Below, one piece after another: positions 33,664 through 42,180 of a stretch of DNA of 64,000 nucleotides (position 1 is the first letter of the stretch; each line of letters opens with the position of its first letter). This DNA is from Sphingobium sp. (lineage in GTDB: Bacteria > Pseudomonadota > Alphaproteobacteria > Sphingomonadales > Sphingomonadaceae), in NCBI GenBank assembly GCA_023266575.1, contig JAHFPV010000017.1:1-64000 (forward strand). The letters run 5' to 3'. The translations under genes and the position numbers were made by a program. The notes beneath the pieces were generated by a model, which saw nothing but the letters and a program-made list of their open reading frames with translations, was not told the DNA's origin and searched no databases.

Positions 33664-33679
33664 TGGCACGGCTCTTGCG
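33664..33679 (+). promoter_or_regulatory. Sigma-54 promoter of the flgB operon
   Basis: TGGCACG, 4 nt, TTGCG: exact match in the conserved positions. It lies about 93 bp before the flgB ATG and would drive flgB-C-D-E-F. Confidence 0.9.
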
Positions 33680-33771
33680 GATACACAGGCTGGATCGCCC
33701 GTATCGAACGCCATCAGGCATGAGAACGGCAGCGGTCGACCAACTTTTAGGCCTGGCAAAGGGCAAAAGGC

Positions 33772-34140
33772 ATGTCGGTGGAAGAAAGTCTGTTCGGGAT
33801 TCATGGAAAGGCGCTGGCGCTTCGTTCGCAGCGCCTGTCCCTGCTCGCGTCCAACATCGCCAATGCATCGACCCCCGGCTACAAGGCTCGCGACATTGAT
33901 TTCGACGCGGCGCTGAAAAGCGCGACGTCGCAGGTGAGCGGCGGCGCTGCTGACGTGTCGAAGGCGGTCGATGACAGCATGGGCTATCGCGTCCCGCTCC
34001 AGCCCAGCCTGGACGGCAACACCGTCGAACTCAGCACCGAACAGACGCTGTTTGCGGAAAATGCCGTCAAATATCGCACGACCCTCTCCTTCCTTGAGGG
34101 CCGCATCAACACCATCAACCGCGCGCTGAAGGGTGAATGA
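33772..34140 (+). CDS. flgB: Flagellar proximal rod protein FlgB
   Basis: Rod subunit. The protein is 122 aa. The N-terminal rod/hook motif is LLASNIANASTPGYKARDID and the C-terminus has VELSTEQTLFAENAVKYRTT. An AAAGGG ribosome site precedes the ATG. The stop overlaps the flgC start (ATGA). Confidence 0.96.
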   Translation: MSVEESLFGIHGKALALRSQRLSLLASNIANASTPGYKARDIDFDAALKSATSQVSGGAADVSKAVDDSMGYRVPLQPSLDGNTVELSTEQTLFAENAVKYRTTLSFLEGRINTINRALKGE

Positions 34141-34553
34141 GCATGAGTGGCTCCGGTCCCATGAACGTCTTTGACATTGCCGGTCGCGCCATGAGCGCGC
34201 AGCTGGTGCGTCTGAACGCCACGGCTTCCAACATGGCAAACGCCGGCAACGTCACCGGCAGCGCGGGCGAAGCCTATCGCGCGATCAAGCCGGTGTTCCA
34301 GTCGGTTACCGACAGTCCCGGCGTGTCGACGGTCAAGGTGTCGCAGGTGGTCACCACCGACGCGCAGCCGACCAAGCGCCATGATCCCAACCATCCGCTG
34401 GCCGATGCCAATGGCGATGTGTGGGAAGCGGCGGTCGATAGCAATGCCGAGATGATCGACATGATCGAGACGGCGCGCATGTACCAGAACAATGTGCAGG
34501 TGCTCAACACCGCCAAATCCCTGATGCTCGAAACCATAAGGATCGGCAAATGA
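34137..34553 (+). CDS. flgC: Flagellar proximal rod protein FlgC
   Basis: Rod subunit partnering FlgB. The protein is 138 aa. The N-terminal motif is LNATASNMANAGNVTGSAGE; the C-terminus (MIDMIETARMYQNNVQVLNT then AKSLMLETIRIGK) is typical. It overlaps flgB and flgD by 4 bp each (ATGA), suggesting coupled translation. Confidence 0.96.
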   Translation: MSMSGSGPMNVFDIAGRAMSAQLVRLNATASNMANAGNVTGSAGEAYRAIKPVFQSVTDSPGVSTVKVSQVVTTDAQPTKRHDPNHPLADANGDVWEAAVDSNAEMIDMIETARMYQNNVQVLNTAKSLMLETIRIGK

Positions 34554-35206
34554 CGACCTCTACCGTCACCGACAGCGCCGGGCTTTCGGTCTATAATCCG
34601 ACTGCGAAAGTCGGCACCGGCAAGTCGCAAATGGGGCAGGAGGATTTCCTGCGCCTGCTCACCGCGCAGATGCAGACCCAGGACCCGTTCGAGCCGGTCG
34701 ATAACGCCGAAATGGTGTCGCAGATGGCGACCATCACCAATTCGAGCGGCATTGCCGAAATGAACGCCAATCTGGCGTCGATCAAGGAACAGCTGACCGG
34801 CACGCGCATTGGCGATGCGGCCAGCTGGATCGGCCGGTCGATGCTGGTGCAGAGCAATATCGCCGCGCCCGACGCCAGTGGCCTTTATGCCGGGCAGATC
34901 ACCCTGCCCGCTGCGGTCGATGGCGCATCGGTCGATCTGGTCGATGCCAGCGGCAATGTCGTCAAGTCGATCGATCTGGGATCACAGCCAGCAGGCGATG
35001 TCAGCTTCTACTGGGATGGCAAGGACGACACCGGGGCGACGGTTTCCACCGCCGCGCTTCAGGTCAAGGTCAATGGCGCGACGCCCAGCAAGGTCGCGAC
35101 CTGGGCCACCATCGCCGCCGTCCAGTCACCGGCGGACGGATCATCGTCCAAACTCATCACCGCGCTCGGCACCTATAGTCCGTCGGACGCGCTCAGCCTC
35201 AGCTAA
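34550..35206 (+). CDS. flgD: Flagellar hook cap protein FlgD
   Basis: Scaffold cap for hook assembly. The protein is 218 aa. The conserved N-terminal block is QEDFLRLLTAQMQTQDPFEP then VDNAEMVSQMATI, and the C-terminal part has FlgD Ig/Tudor-like features (FYWDGKDDTGATV). A 41 bp gap with AAGGAG leads to flgE. Confidence 0.95.
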   Translation: MTTSTVTDSAGLSVYNPTAKVGTGKSQMGQEDFLRLLTAQMQTQDPFEPVDNAEMVSQMATITNSSGIAEMNANLASIKEQLTGTRIGDAASWIGRSMLVQSNIAAPDASGLYAGQITLPAAVDGASVDLVDASGNVVKSIDLGSQPAGDVSFYWDGKDDTGATVSTAALQVKVNGATPSKVATWATIAAVQSPADGSSSKLITALGTYSPSDALSLS

Positions 35207-35247
35207 ATTTTCTTTTACAATATCCTTTTCACCCAAGGAGTTACGCC

Positions 35248-36093
35248 ATGTCCTTCTACATCTCTCTCTCCGGCCTCAAGGGCGCGCAGGCCGATTTGTC
35301 GGCCATTTCCAACAACGTCGCCAACGTCAATTCGACCGCGTTCAAGAAGAGCAAAGCGCAGTTTGGCGACATTTTCGCGGCCGCGCCGATGCAGACCACC
35401 AATCAGGTCGCGGGTCAGGGCGTGCGCGTGCAGGGCATCACCCAGCAGTTCACGCAGGGCACGATCGAAACCACCGACAAGACGCTGGATCTGGCGATCA
35501 CCGGCGAAGGCTATTTCACGGTCAAGGCAGAAGATGGCACGATCAGCTACACCCGCAACGGCGCGTTCGCGGTGGATGATGACCGCTATGCCGTCGACAC
35601 CACCGGATCGCGTATTCAGGTGTTCCCAGTCAATGCCACCACCGGTGCGCTGACCACAGCGCCGACAGCGGCGACCACGCCAGCAGCGCTGACCGATCTT
35701 CAGGTGCCGACCACCTATCTGGGTCAGGCGGGCGGCGCGCAGCTGACCAGCGTGGGCGTGGCCAAGGACGGCCTGGTATCGGCCATCTATGCCGATGGCA
35801 GCACCGCCTATCTGGGTCAGGTGGCGATGGCCTCCTTCAACAGCCAGGAAGGTCTGCGGCAGGAAGGCGACGCGCACTGGTCATCGACCGTGGCGAGCGG
35901 CGATCCAATCCTGGGCACCGCCAACACAGGCATGTTCGGCGCGGTCAACTCCGGGTCGCTGGAACGCTCCAACGTCGACATCACCGACGAACTGGTGTCG
36001 CTGATCGCGGCGCAGCGCAATTTCCAGGCGAACAGCAAGGCGATCGAGGCAGCCAACACGCTGACCACCACCATCGTCAACCTTCGTACGTAA
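35248..36093 (+). CDS. flgE: Flagellar hook protein FlgE (short)
   Basis: Hook subunit. The N-terminal (LSAISNNVANVNSTAFKKSK) and C-terminal (SNVDITDELVSLIAAQRNFQ) assembly regions are clear, and the D1 fragment GEGYFTVKAEDGTISYTRNG is present. At 281 aa it is about 120 residues shorter than Salmonella FlgE. The central outer domains are largely replaced by a short Ala/Thr-rich stretch, so the hook surface should be thinner. The position after flgD supports hook rather than rod identity. Confidence 0.93.
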   Translation: MSFYISLSGLKGAQADLSAISNNVANVNSTAFKKSKAQFGDIFAAAPMQTTNQVAGQGVRVQGITQQFTQGTIETTDKTLDLAITGEGYFTVKAEDGTISYTRNGAFAVDDDRYAVDTTGSRIQVFPVNATTGALTTAPTAATTPAALTDLQVPTTYLGQAGGAQLTSVGVAKDGLVSAIYADGSTAYLGQVAMASFNSQEGLRQEGDAHWSSTVASGDPILGTANTGMFGAVNSGSLERSNVDITDELVSLIAAQRNFQANSKAIEAANTLTTTIVNLRT

Positions 36094-36119
36094 ACGCAAC
36101 GGGTTAGGAGGCTTCGTCC

Positions 36120-36863
36120 ATGGACCGGCTCGTCAATACGGCACTTACCGCGATGCGCGGCGCAATGGCCCGGCAGGCGTCGATCGCGAACAATCTCGCG
36201 AACGCCAATACGGTGGGCTTTCGCGCCGAAATCGCCAATGCCGAGACGCGCTGGATCAAGGGCGATACGTTCGACACCCGCGCACAGGCATCCGAACAGG
36301 TGATCGCCGCCGACATGGCGCAAGGCGCGGTCACCCAGACGGGCAATGCGCTCGACGTGGCCCTGAATGGCGATGCTCTGCTCGCCGTTCAGGGTGCCGA
36401 CGGCAGCGAAGCCTATACACGGCGCGGCGACCTGAAAATCAGTGACAGCGGCCTGCTGACCACCGGCGACGGCCTGCCCGTATTAGGCGAAGGCGGTCCC
36501 ATCACCCTGCCGCAGATGGACAGCGTGTCGATCGCCCAGGATGGCAGCATTTGGGGCGTGCCGCAGGGCGGCGACGCGGCCAATCCGCAGCGGATCGATG
36601 CGCTGAAACTGGTCAATGCGGCCGGGTCCGGCATTGCCAAAAGCACCGACGGCCTGTTCCGCGAAGTCAATGGCGGCGCATTGCCGCAAGACCCGCTGGC
36701 GACCGTCACCAGCGGATCGATCGAAGGATCGAACGTCAACGCGACCAGCGCGCTCGTCCAGATGATCGAGGCGAGCCGCGCGTTTGAAACGCAGGTCAAG
36801 CTGATCGACACCGCCAAGCAGCTGGACGATGGCGGCGCATCGCTGATGCGGCTCGACAGTTAA
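36120..36863 (+). CDS. flgF: Flagellar rod protein FlgF
   Basis: Proximal rod subunit. The protein is 247 aa. It begins MDRLVNTALTAMRGAMARQA, typical of FlgF, with the motif ASIANNLANANTVGFRAEIA. The C-terminal helix NATSALVQMIEASRAFETQV matches the family. A GGAGG site precedes it. It is the last gene before the sigma-54 promoter of flgG. Confidence 0.95.
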   Translation: MDRLVNTALTAMRGAMARQASIANNLANANTVGFRAEIANAETRWIKGDTFDTRAQASEQVIAADMAQGAVTQTGNALDVALNGDALLAVQGADGSEAYTRRGDLKISDSGLLTTGDGLPVLGEGGPITLPQMDSVSIAQDGSIWGVPQGGDAANPQRIDALKLVNAAGSGIAKSTDGLFREVNGGALPQDPLATVTSGSIEGSNVNATSALVQMIEASRAFETQVKLIDTAKQLDDGGASLMRLDS

Positions 36864-36865
36864 AC

Positions 36866-36881
36866 TGGCACGAACCTTGCT
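36866..36881 (+). promoter_or_regulatory. Sigma-54 promoter of the flgG operon
   Basis: TGGCACG, 4 nt, TTGCT: exact consensus match. It begins 2 bp after the flgF stop and lies 54 bp before the flgG ATG, giving flgG-H-I-J-K-L its own promoter. Confidence 0.92.
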
Positions 36882-36934
36882 TTGATTGAGGCATCAGGCG
36901 TCCCTTCACTGCGACGCCTTACGGAGATGAGACG

Positions 36935-37723
36935 ATGAGCAACGCCGCCCTTCATGTCGCCCGCACCGGCCTCGATGCGCAGAACACCAAGATGCGCGTG
37001 ATCGCCAACAACCTGGCGAACGTCAACACCACCGGCTTCAAGCGCGACCGCGCCGATTTTGAAACGCTCGCCTATCAGCAGATGATCGCGGCAGGCGCCA
37101 ATTCGGACAGCGAAAACAAGTTCGCCACCGGTCTCAACCTTGGCTCCGGCGTTTCGCTCCAAGGCACCAGCAAGATCAATACGCAGGGCACGCTGACCCA
37201 GACCGGCAATGCGCTGGACATGGCGATCGAGGGATCGGGCTTCTTTCAGGTGCAGCGCCCTGACGGCTCCATCGCCTATACCCGCGCAGGCAATTTCAGC
37301 GTTACCGCCGAAGGCACGGTCGTCACCAGCGACGGCCTGCCATTGATCCCGCAGGTGACCGTGCCCGAAGGCGCAACATCAGTGACGGTCGGCAATGACG
37401 GCACGGTCTCCGCCACGCTCCAGGGCGAAGCGACGCCCACGCAGCTGGGCCAGATCGAGCTGGCGACCTTCATGAATGCGGCGGGGCTTTCGGCGATCGG
37501 CGGCAATCTGCTGGTCGAAAGCGCCGCCAGCGGCACGCCGCAGGTTGGCGTTGCCGGTCTGGAAGGACGCGGATCGATCCGGTCGGGCAGTCTGGAAACA
37601 TCGAACGTCAATGTCGTCGAGGAACTGGTCGACATGATCGAGACCCAGCGCGCCTATGAGGTCAACAGCAAGATGATCAAGGCCACCGACGAGATGCTCC
37701 AGTACGTCAACCAGAATATGTGA
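36935..37723 (+). CDS. flgG: Flagellar distal rod protein FlgG
   Basis: Distal rod subunit. The protein is 262 aa, exactly typical. The N-terminus LHVARTGLDAQNTKMRVIAN then NLANVNTTGFKRDRADFETL, and the C-terminus NVNVVEELVDMIETQRAYEV, are signature FlgG sequences. Its stop overlaps the flgH start. Confidence 0.97.
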   Translation: MSNAALHVARTGLDAQNTKMRVIANNLANVNTTGFKRDRADFETLAYQQMIAAGANSDSENKFATGLNLGSGVSLQGTSKINTQGTLTQTGNALDMAIEGSGFFQVQRPDGSIAYTRAGNFSVTAEGTVVTSDGLPLIPQVTVPEGATSVTVGNDGTVSATLQGEATPTQLGQIELATFMNAAGLSAIGGNLLVESAASGTPQVGVAGLEGRGSIRSGSLETSNVNVVEELVDMIETQRAYEVNSKMIKATDEMLQYVNQNM

Positions 37724-38409
37724 TCGGACTGATGCGCACCATCCTCATCGCCTTCACGGCCACATCGCTGGTCGCTCTGGCCGCCGCCCCCGCTTATGCG
37801 GGGAAGAAGCGCGAGGCAGAGCGGGCGCTCTATGCGCCGACCGTCCTGGCGCAGCCGGTCGCGCCGCCATCCAACGGTTCGATCTTTCAGGCCTCCATGG
37901 GCTACACCCCGCTGACCAGCGGCGCGCGCGCCACGGCGGTGGGCGACATCATCACCATCGTGCTGGTCGAACGGACGCAGGCGACCAAGAGCAACAGCGC
38001 CGACACCAGCCGCGACGGCAATCTGGGCCTGACTCCGCCATCGACCGGCGTGCTGTCCAAGCTGTTTTCGGCGAGCGACGTCGCCATGGGCGGCCAGAAT
38101 GCCTTTACCGGCAAGGGCGGAGCAACCCAGTCCAACGCGCTGTCGGGCGAAATTACCGTGACGATCGCGGCAACCTACCCCAACGGCACCATGCTGGTGA
38201 AGGGGGAGAAGGCGCTGACGCTCAATCGCGGCGACGAGTTCATCCAGATCAGCGGCCTTGTCCGTCAGGCCGATATCGGCCCGGACAACCGCATCGCATC
38301 GACCCGCGTGGCCGATGCCAAGATCATCTACACCGGCAAGGGCGAGATTGCCCGCGCCAGCAAACAGGGCTGGTTGCAGAGTTTCTTCTCAAAGATCAGC
38401 CCGTTTTGA
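37720..38409 (+). CDS. flgH: Flagellar L-ring protein FlgH
   Basis: Outer-membrane ring around the rod. The length is about 229 aa. The core (VGDIITIVLVERTQATKSNS, LNRGDEFIQISGLVRQADIG) is typical. The signal peptide ends APAYAGKK, and neither it nor the rest of the protein has a cysteine, so the usual lipoprotein anchor of FlgH is missing. The start is a GTG overlapping the flgG stop (GTGA); the ATG at 37732 is an alternative. Confidence 0.94.
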   Translation: MIGLMRTILIAFTATSLVALAAAPAYAGKKREAERALYAPTVLAQPVAPPSNGSIFQASMGYTPLTSGARATAVGDIITIVLVERTQATKSNSADTSRDGNLGLTPPSTGVLSKLFSASDVAMGGQNAFTGKGGATQSNALSGEITVTIAATYPNGTMLVKGEKALTLNRGDEFIQISGLVRQADIGPDNRIASTRVADAKIIYTGKGEIARASKQGWLQSFFSKISPF

Positions 38410-39545
38410 TGGAGCGTTTCCCAGCCATGATCCTTGCCCTGCATCCGATCCGCTTCCTGACGCTGCTGGTGCTGGCCGTGCTGGCGTCCTTCGCCGTTCC
38501 CGCACAGGCGGAGCGGGTGAAGGATCTGGGGACGTTCCAGGGCGTACGCCCCAACCAGCTTACCGGCTATGGCATCGTCGTGGGTCTGGCCGGCACTGGC
38601 GACGACAGTCTGCAATATGCGACCGAGGGCATGAAGGGCGTCGTATCACGCTTTGGCCTGACGCTGCCGCAGGGGATCAACCCCGCGCTCAAAAATGCGG
38701 CGGCGGTGCTGGTCACCGCCGATCTGCCCGCCTTTTCCAAGCCCGGCCAGCGGCTGGACATCACCGTGTCGGCGCTGGGCAAGGCCAAGTCGCTGCGCGG
38801 CGGCACGCTGATCCTGACCCCGCTCCGCGGCGCGGACAATGAAATCTACGCCATGGCGCAGGGCAATCTGGCCGTGGGCGGCCTGGGCGTATCCGGCGCC
38901 GATGGCAGCCAGGTTTCGGTCAATATTCCCTCTGCCGGGCGCATCCCCGGCGGCGCTACGGTGGAGCGTGCGGTCGCGACCGGCTTCGATACCGCGCCGA
39001 CGCTGACCTTCAACCTCGCTGAAGCGGACCTCACCACCGCGCTGCGCGTTGCGGACGGGATCAACCGCGCCTTTGGCGATCGCCGCGCCCGCGCCATGGA
39101 TGCGGTATCGGTGACGATCGACGCCATTCCGGGGGCGGAGGACCGCATCCTGATGATGGGCATGATCGAGAATATCGAGATTTCGCCGGCCGATGCGCCC
39201 GCCAAGGTCATCGTCAACGCGCGCACCGGCACGGTCGTCATCAATGGCGCGGTGCGCATCCATCCCGCCGCCGTCGCCCATGGCAAATTGACCGTCAGCG
39301 TCAATGAAAGCCCGCGCATCGTCCAGCCCGCGCCATTCAGCCGGGGCGAGACGGCGCAGGAAGAGTCGAGCAACATCAGCATCGACGAGCAGAAAAAACC
39401 TATGGTTAATTTTAAAGGTGGGGCGTCGCTGGCCGATATAGTCAAGGCGGTCAACGCCATCGGTGCATCTCCTGCCGATATGGTCGCGATCCTTGAAGCC
39501 CTCAAACAAGCGGGCGCGATGAAAGCCGAATTGGTGGTATTGTGA
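38409..39545 (+). CDS. flgI: Flagellar P-ring protein FlgI
   Basis: Periplasmic ring in the peptidoglycan layer. The protein is 378 aa. A signal peptide (FLTLLVLAVLASFAVPAQA) is followed by the strongly conserved RVKDLGTFQGVRPNQLTGYG and IVVGLAGTGDD. The C-terminus with GASLADIVKAVNAIGASPAD is normal. The ATG at 38409 overlaps the flgH stop (TGATG). Confidence 0.96.
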   Translation: MERFPAMILALHPIRFLTLLVLAVLASFAVPAQAERVKDLGTFQGVRPNQLTGYGIVVGLAGTGDDSLQYATEGMKGVVSRFGLTLPQGINPALKNAAAVLVTADLPAFSKPGQRLDITVSALGKAKSLRGGTLILTPLRGADNEIYAMAQGNLAVGGLGVSGADGSQVSVNIPSAGRIPGGATVERAVATGFDTAPTLTFNLAEADLTTALRVADGINRAFGDRRARAMDAVSVTIDAIPGAEDRILMMGMIENIEISPADAPAKVIVNARTGTVVINGAVRIHPAAVAHGKLTVSVNESPRIVQPAPFSRGETAQEESSNISIDEQKKPMVNFKGGASLADIVKAVNAIGASPADMVAILEALKQAGAMKAELVVL

Positions 39546-39856
39546 TGCAGGTTAACTCGACATCCTCCGCGACCGCCACGTCCGGCGCAGCGTCCGCGAA
39601 CAAGGCCAGTCTGGAAAAGACCGCGCAGCAGTTCGAGGCGATCTTCCTGCGCCAGATGATCGGCGCGATGCGATCGGCCAGCCTGGCCGAGGGTATTTCC
39701 GATTCCAGCGCGACCGAGCAATTTCAGTCGATGGCGGATTCCCGCACCGCCGACGCCATGGCGAGCGGCAACAGCATGGGTATCGCCCAGTTGCTGATCA
39801 AACAGTTCGGCGCGAAACCTGCGCCTGACGCACCCGCTGGAACGATCGCGCCATGA
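39545..39856 (+). CDS. flgJ: Single-domain FlgJ rod cap protein
   Basis: Rod-binding protein. At 103 aa it holds only the N-terminal FlgJ domain (EKTAQQFEAIFLRQMIGAMR); the muramidase domain found in enteric FlgJ is absent. The wall-cutting activity is probably supplied by the transglycosylase at 30094-30912. Its start overlaps the flgI stop by 1 bp (TGATG) and its stop overlaps flgK by 4 bp. Confidence 0.93.
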   Translation: MQVNSTSSATATSGAASANKASLEKTAQQFEAIFLRQMIGAMRSASLAEGISDSSATEQFQSMADSRTADAMASGNSMGIAQLLIKQFGAKPAPDAPAGTIAP

Positions 39857-41190
39857 GCGACCTGTTCATCATCGGGGCGTCCGGCACCCGCGCCTATCGT
39901 ACCGCGATGGCAGCGATTGGCGAGAATATCGCCAATGCCAGCACCGACGGCTATGCCCGCCGGTCCGTGACGACCGCGGAATCCGGCGCGTCTACCGCCA
40001 CCATGGCCATGTATGTGTCGAAAGGGAATTTCGGCGGCACGCAGGTGGTGAGCATCAATCGCGGCACCGACCCCTATCTGGATGCGACCGTGCGGATGAC
40101 CGGCATGGCGCTGGGCAGCTCGACCGCGCGGTTGCGCTGGCTGAGCGATGCTGAAAATGCGCTCAACGACACCGGCACCGGCATTGGCGCGCTGATGACC
40201 GGCATGTTCCAGAATATGGAGAAGCTGGCCGCCAGCCCGTCCGACACGTCCTTGCGGGTGACGACACTCGACAGCATCAGCCGCGTCGCGCAGGCCTTTA
40301 CCCAGACGGCAGCCGATCTGAAAGCGGTGTCGGAGGGGATCGCGACCGAGGCGGATGCATCGGTCAGCACGATCAATCGCTCGCTTGAATCACTGGCCGA
40401 TATCAACAACAGCCTGTTGCGCGCGCAGCCGGGCACCTCTGCCTATGCGCAGTTGCTCGACAGCCGCGACGCCGCCTTGCAGGATCTGACCGAAAATCTG
40501 AACGTCACGATCAGCTTTGGCGCGCATGACAGTGCGCAGATCAGCTTTGACGGGCAGACGCTGGTGCAGGGCGATACCGCCACCAGCCTGGCGGTAGCCA
40601 GCAATGCCGACGGCACGCTGAACCTGACGCTGGCCGATGGCACCGCGCTGGCGACGCCGGCCAATGGCACGCTGGGCGGCCTGTTTTCCGCCGCCGATAC
40701 GGTGGCCGACCGTCGCGCCAGCCTGGACACGATCGCCGAGAAATTCGTGACCGACATGAACGCCTGGCACGCGCAGGGCGTGACCGATGCCGGGGGTGCA
40801 GGCGCGCCGTTGCTGTCCTATGGCGGCGGCGCGGCCAGCGTTGCGGCGCTGATCACCGATCCGGCGGAACTGGCCACCAAATCGGCCAACGGGACGCTGA
40901 ACGGCAATCTGCTGACCGTCACATCCACCCTGCGCGGCAATGGCAGCGTCGAACAGGACTGGACTGCGCTGATCGCCACGCATGGCAATCTGCTGGCGGG
41001 GGCGAAGGCGGACAACACCACCGCGCAAAGCCGCAGCGACCAGGCGGTTGCCGCGCGCGAAGCGGTGAGCGGGGTCGATCTCGACATGGAAGCGGCCGAC
41101 CTTCTGCGCATCCAGCAGGCCTATTCGGCCAGTGCCAAGATTTTGCAGGTCGCCAAGGAAACCGTCGATTCCATCCTTCAGATTCTCTGA
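39853..41190 (+). CDS. flgK: Hook-filament junction protein FlgK
   Basis: Hook-associated protein 1. The protein is 445 aa, shorter than the ~550 aa enteric form. The N-terminal motif AIGENIANASTDGYARRSVT and the C-terminal SGVDLDMEAADLLRIQQAYS then ASAKILQVAKETVDSILQIL are clear. It precedes flgL by 19 bp. Confidence 0.95.
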   Translation: MSDLFIIGASGTRAYRTAMAAIGENIANASTDGYARRSVTTAESGASTATMAMYVSKGNFGGTQVVSINRGTDPYLDATVRMTGMALGSSTARLRWLSDAENALNDTGTGIGALMTGMFQNMEKLAASPSDTSLRVTTLDSISRVAQAFTQTAADLKAVSEGIATEADASVSTINRSLESLADINNSLLRAQPGTSAYAQLLDSRDAALQDLTENLNVTISFGAHDSAQISFDGQTLVQGDTATSLAVASNADGTLNLTLADGTALATPANGTLGGLFSAADTVADRRASLDTIAEKFVTDMNAWHAQGVTDAGGAGAPLLSYGGGAASVAALITDPAELATKSANGTLNGNLLTVTSTLRGNGSVEQDWTALIATHGNLLAGAKADNTTAQSRSDQAVAAREAVSGVDLDMEAADLLRIQQAYSASAKILQVAKETVDSILQIL

Positions 41191-41209
41191 GCCGCGAAAG
41201 GGCTGAGCC

Positions 41210-42055
41210 ATGGTAGGTATCACCAACAAGATCATGCTCGCCGAAATCCGCCGGCAACAGCAATTGTCGCAGAATATCGTCGACGGGCAGACCGCCATTT
41301 CCACCGGCATCACGCTCAACAAGCCGTCGGACGATGCACTCGCCTGGGTGCAGGTGTCCGATGTGGGCCGGGCGCAGGCGCAGCAGTCGGCATGGCAGGC
41401 CAATATCAGCTATGGCAAGACTCGCGCCGCGAACGCCGAAGCCAATCTGGACGAGGTCAATAATCTTTTGACCCGCGCGCAGGAACTGGTGACGTCCGCG
41501 CGCAACGGATCGCTCAACGACACCAGCCGCATCGCGATCTTCGAAGAAATGGCGACTATCCGCACGACGATCAACGAATTGCTGAACCAGACCGACTATC
41601 AGGGCGTATCGGTGTTCGACGACCAGCAGAGCGTGCTGGTGCCGGTCAGCCGTGGCCTCAATCTGGCGGTCGTCGCGACCCGGCAGGACGTGTCCGAAGG
41701 GATCGACGTCAACGGCACGCCGATGTCGATCGACGGGATATTGGCCCAGAGCATCGCCGCGCTGCAAAATGGCGACGATGCCGCCATTGGGGCGGGCCTG
41801 GATGCGATCAAGGTCGGGCAAAGCCATATCACGGTCGAACTGGCGCGGCAGGGCGTGCGGAGCAACCGGCTGGATGTGGTCGGCGAACGGCTGACCGACA
41901 TCGACCTGGACCTCACCGAACGGCGCGCCGCGCTCGAATCGACGGACCTGACCGAAGTCATATCCAATGTGAAGGCACAGCTGATGCAGCTGGAAGCCGC
42001 GCAATCGGCCTTTGCCCGGATCAACCAGCAGACTTTGTTCGACCTGATCAGCTGA
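41210..42055 (+). CDS. flgL: Hook-filament junction protein FlgL
   Basis: Hook-associated protein 3, flagellin-like. The protein is 281 aa. The N-terminus has GITLNKPSDDALAWVQVSDV and a flagellin-type helix with NLDEVNNLLTRAQELVTSA; the C-terminus ends QLMQLEAAQSAFARINQQTL. It is the last gene of the flgG-L unit. Confidence 0.94.
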   Translation: MVGITNKIMLAEIRRQQQLSQNIVDGQTAISTGITLNKPSDDALAWVQVSDVGRAQAQQSAWQANISYGKTRAANAEANLDEVNNLLTRAQELVTSARNGSLNDTSRIAIFEEMATIRTTINELLNQTDYQGVSVFDDQQSVLVPVSRGLNLAVVATRQDVSEGIDVNGTPMSIDGILAQSIAALQNGDDAAIGAGLDAIKVGQSHITVELARQGVRSNRLDVVGERLTDIDLDLTERRAALESTDLTEVISNVKAQLMQLEAAQSAFARINQQTLFDLIS

Positions 42056-42079
42056 TCTGACGAAAATAAATCGTCGTCC

Positions 42080-42106
42080 TAAACCGGACGCTAACCAGTC
42101 CGTATT
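42080..42106 (+). promoter_or_regulatory. Sigma-28 promoter of motA-motB
   Basis: TAAACCGG, 11 nt, TCCGTATT; the TAAA core and CCG of the -10 element match FliA sites at the correct spacing. It is about 75 bp before the motA ATG. A short GGCGCC-CCTGGT-GGCGCC hairpin lies in the leader (about 42120-42137). Confidence 0.68.
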
Positions 42107-42180
42107 AACCACATGACAGGCGCCCCTGGTGGCGCCGCCGGGGCTTACCGCTTCCGGGTGCTTATATCGGGGATAGTTTC

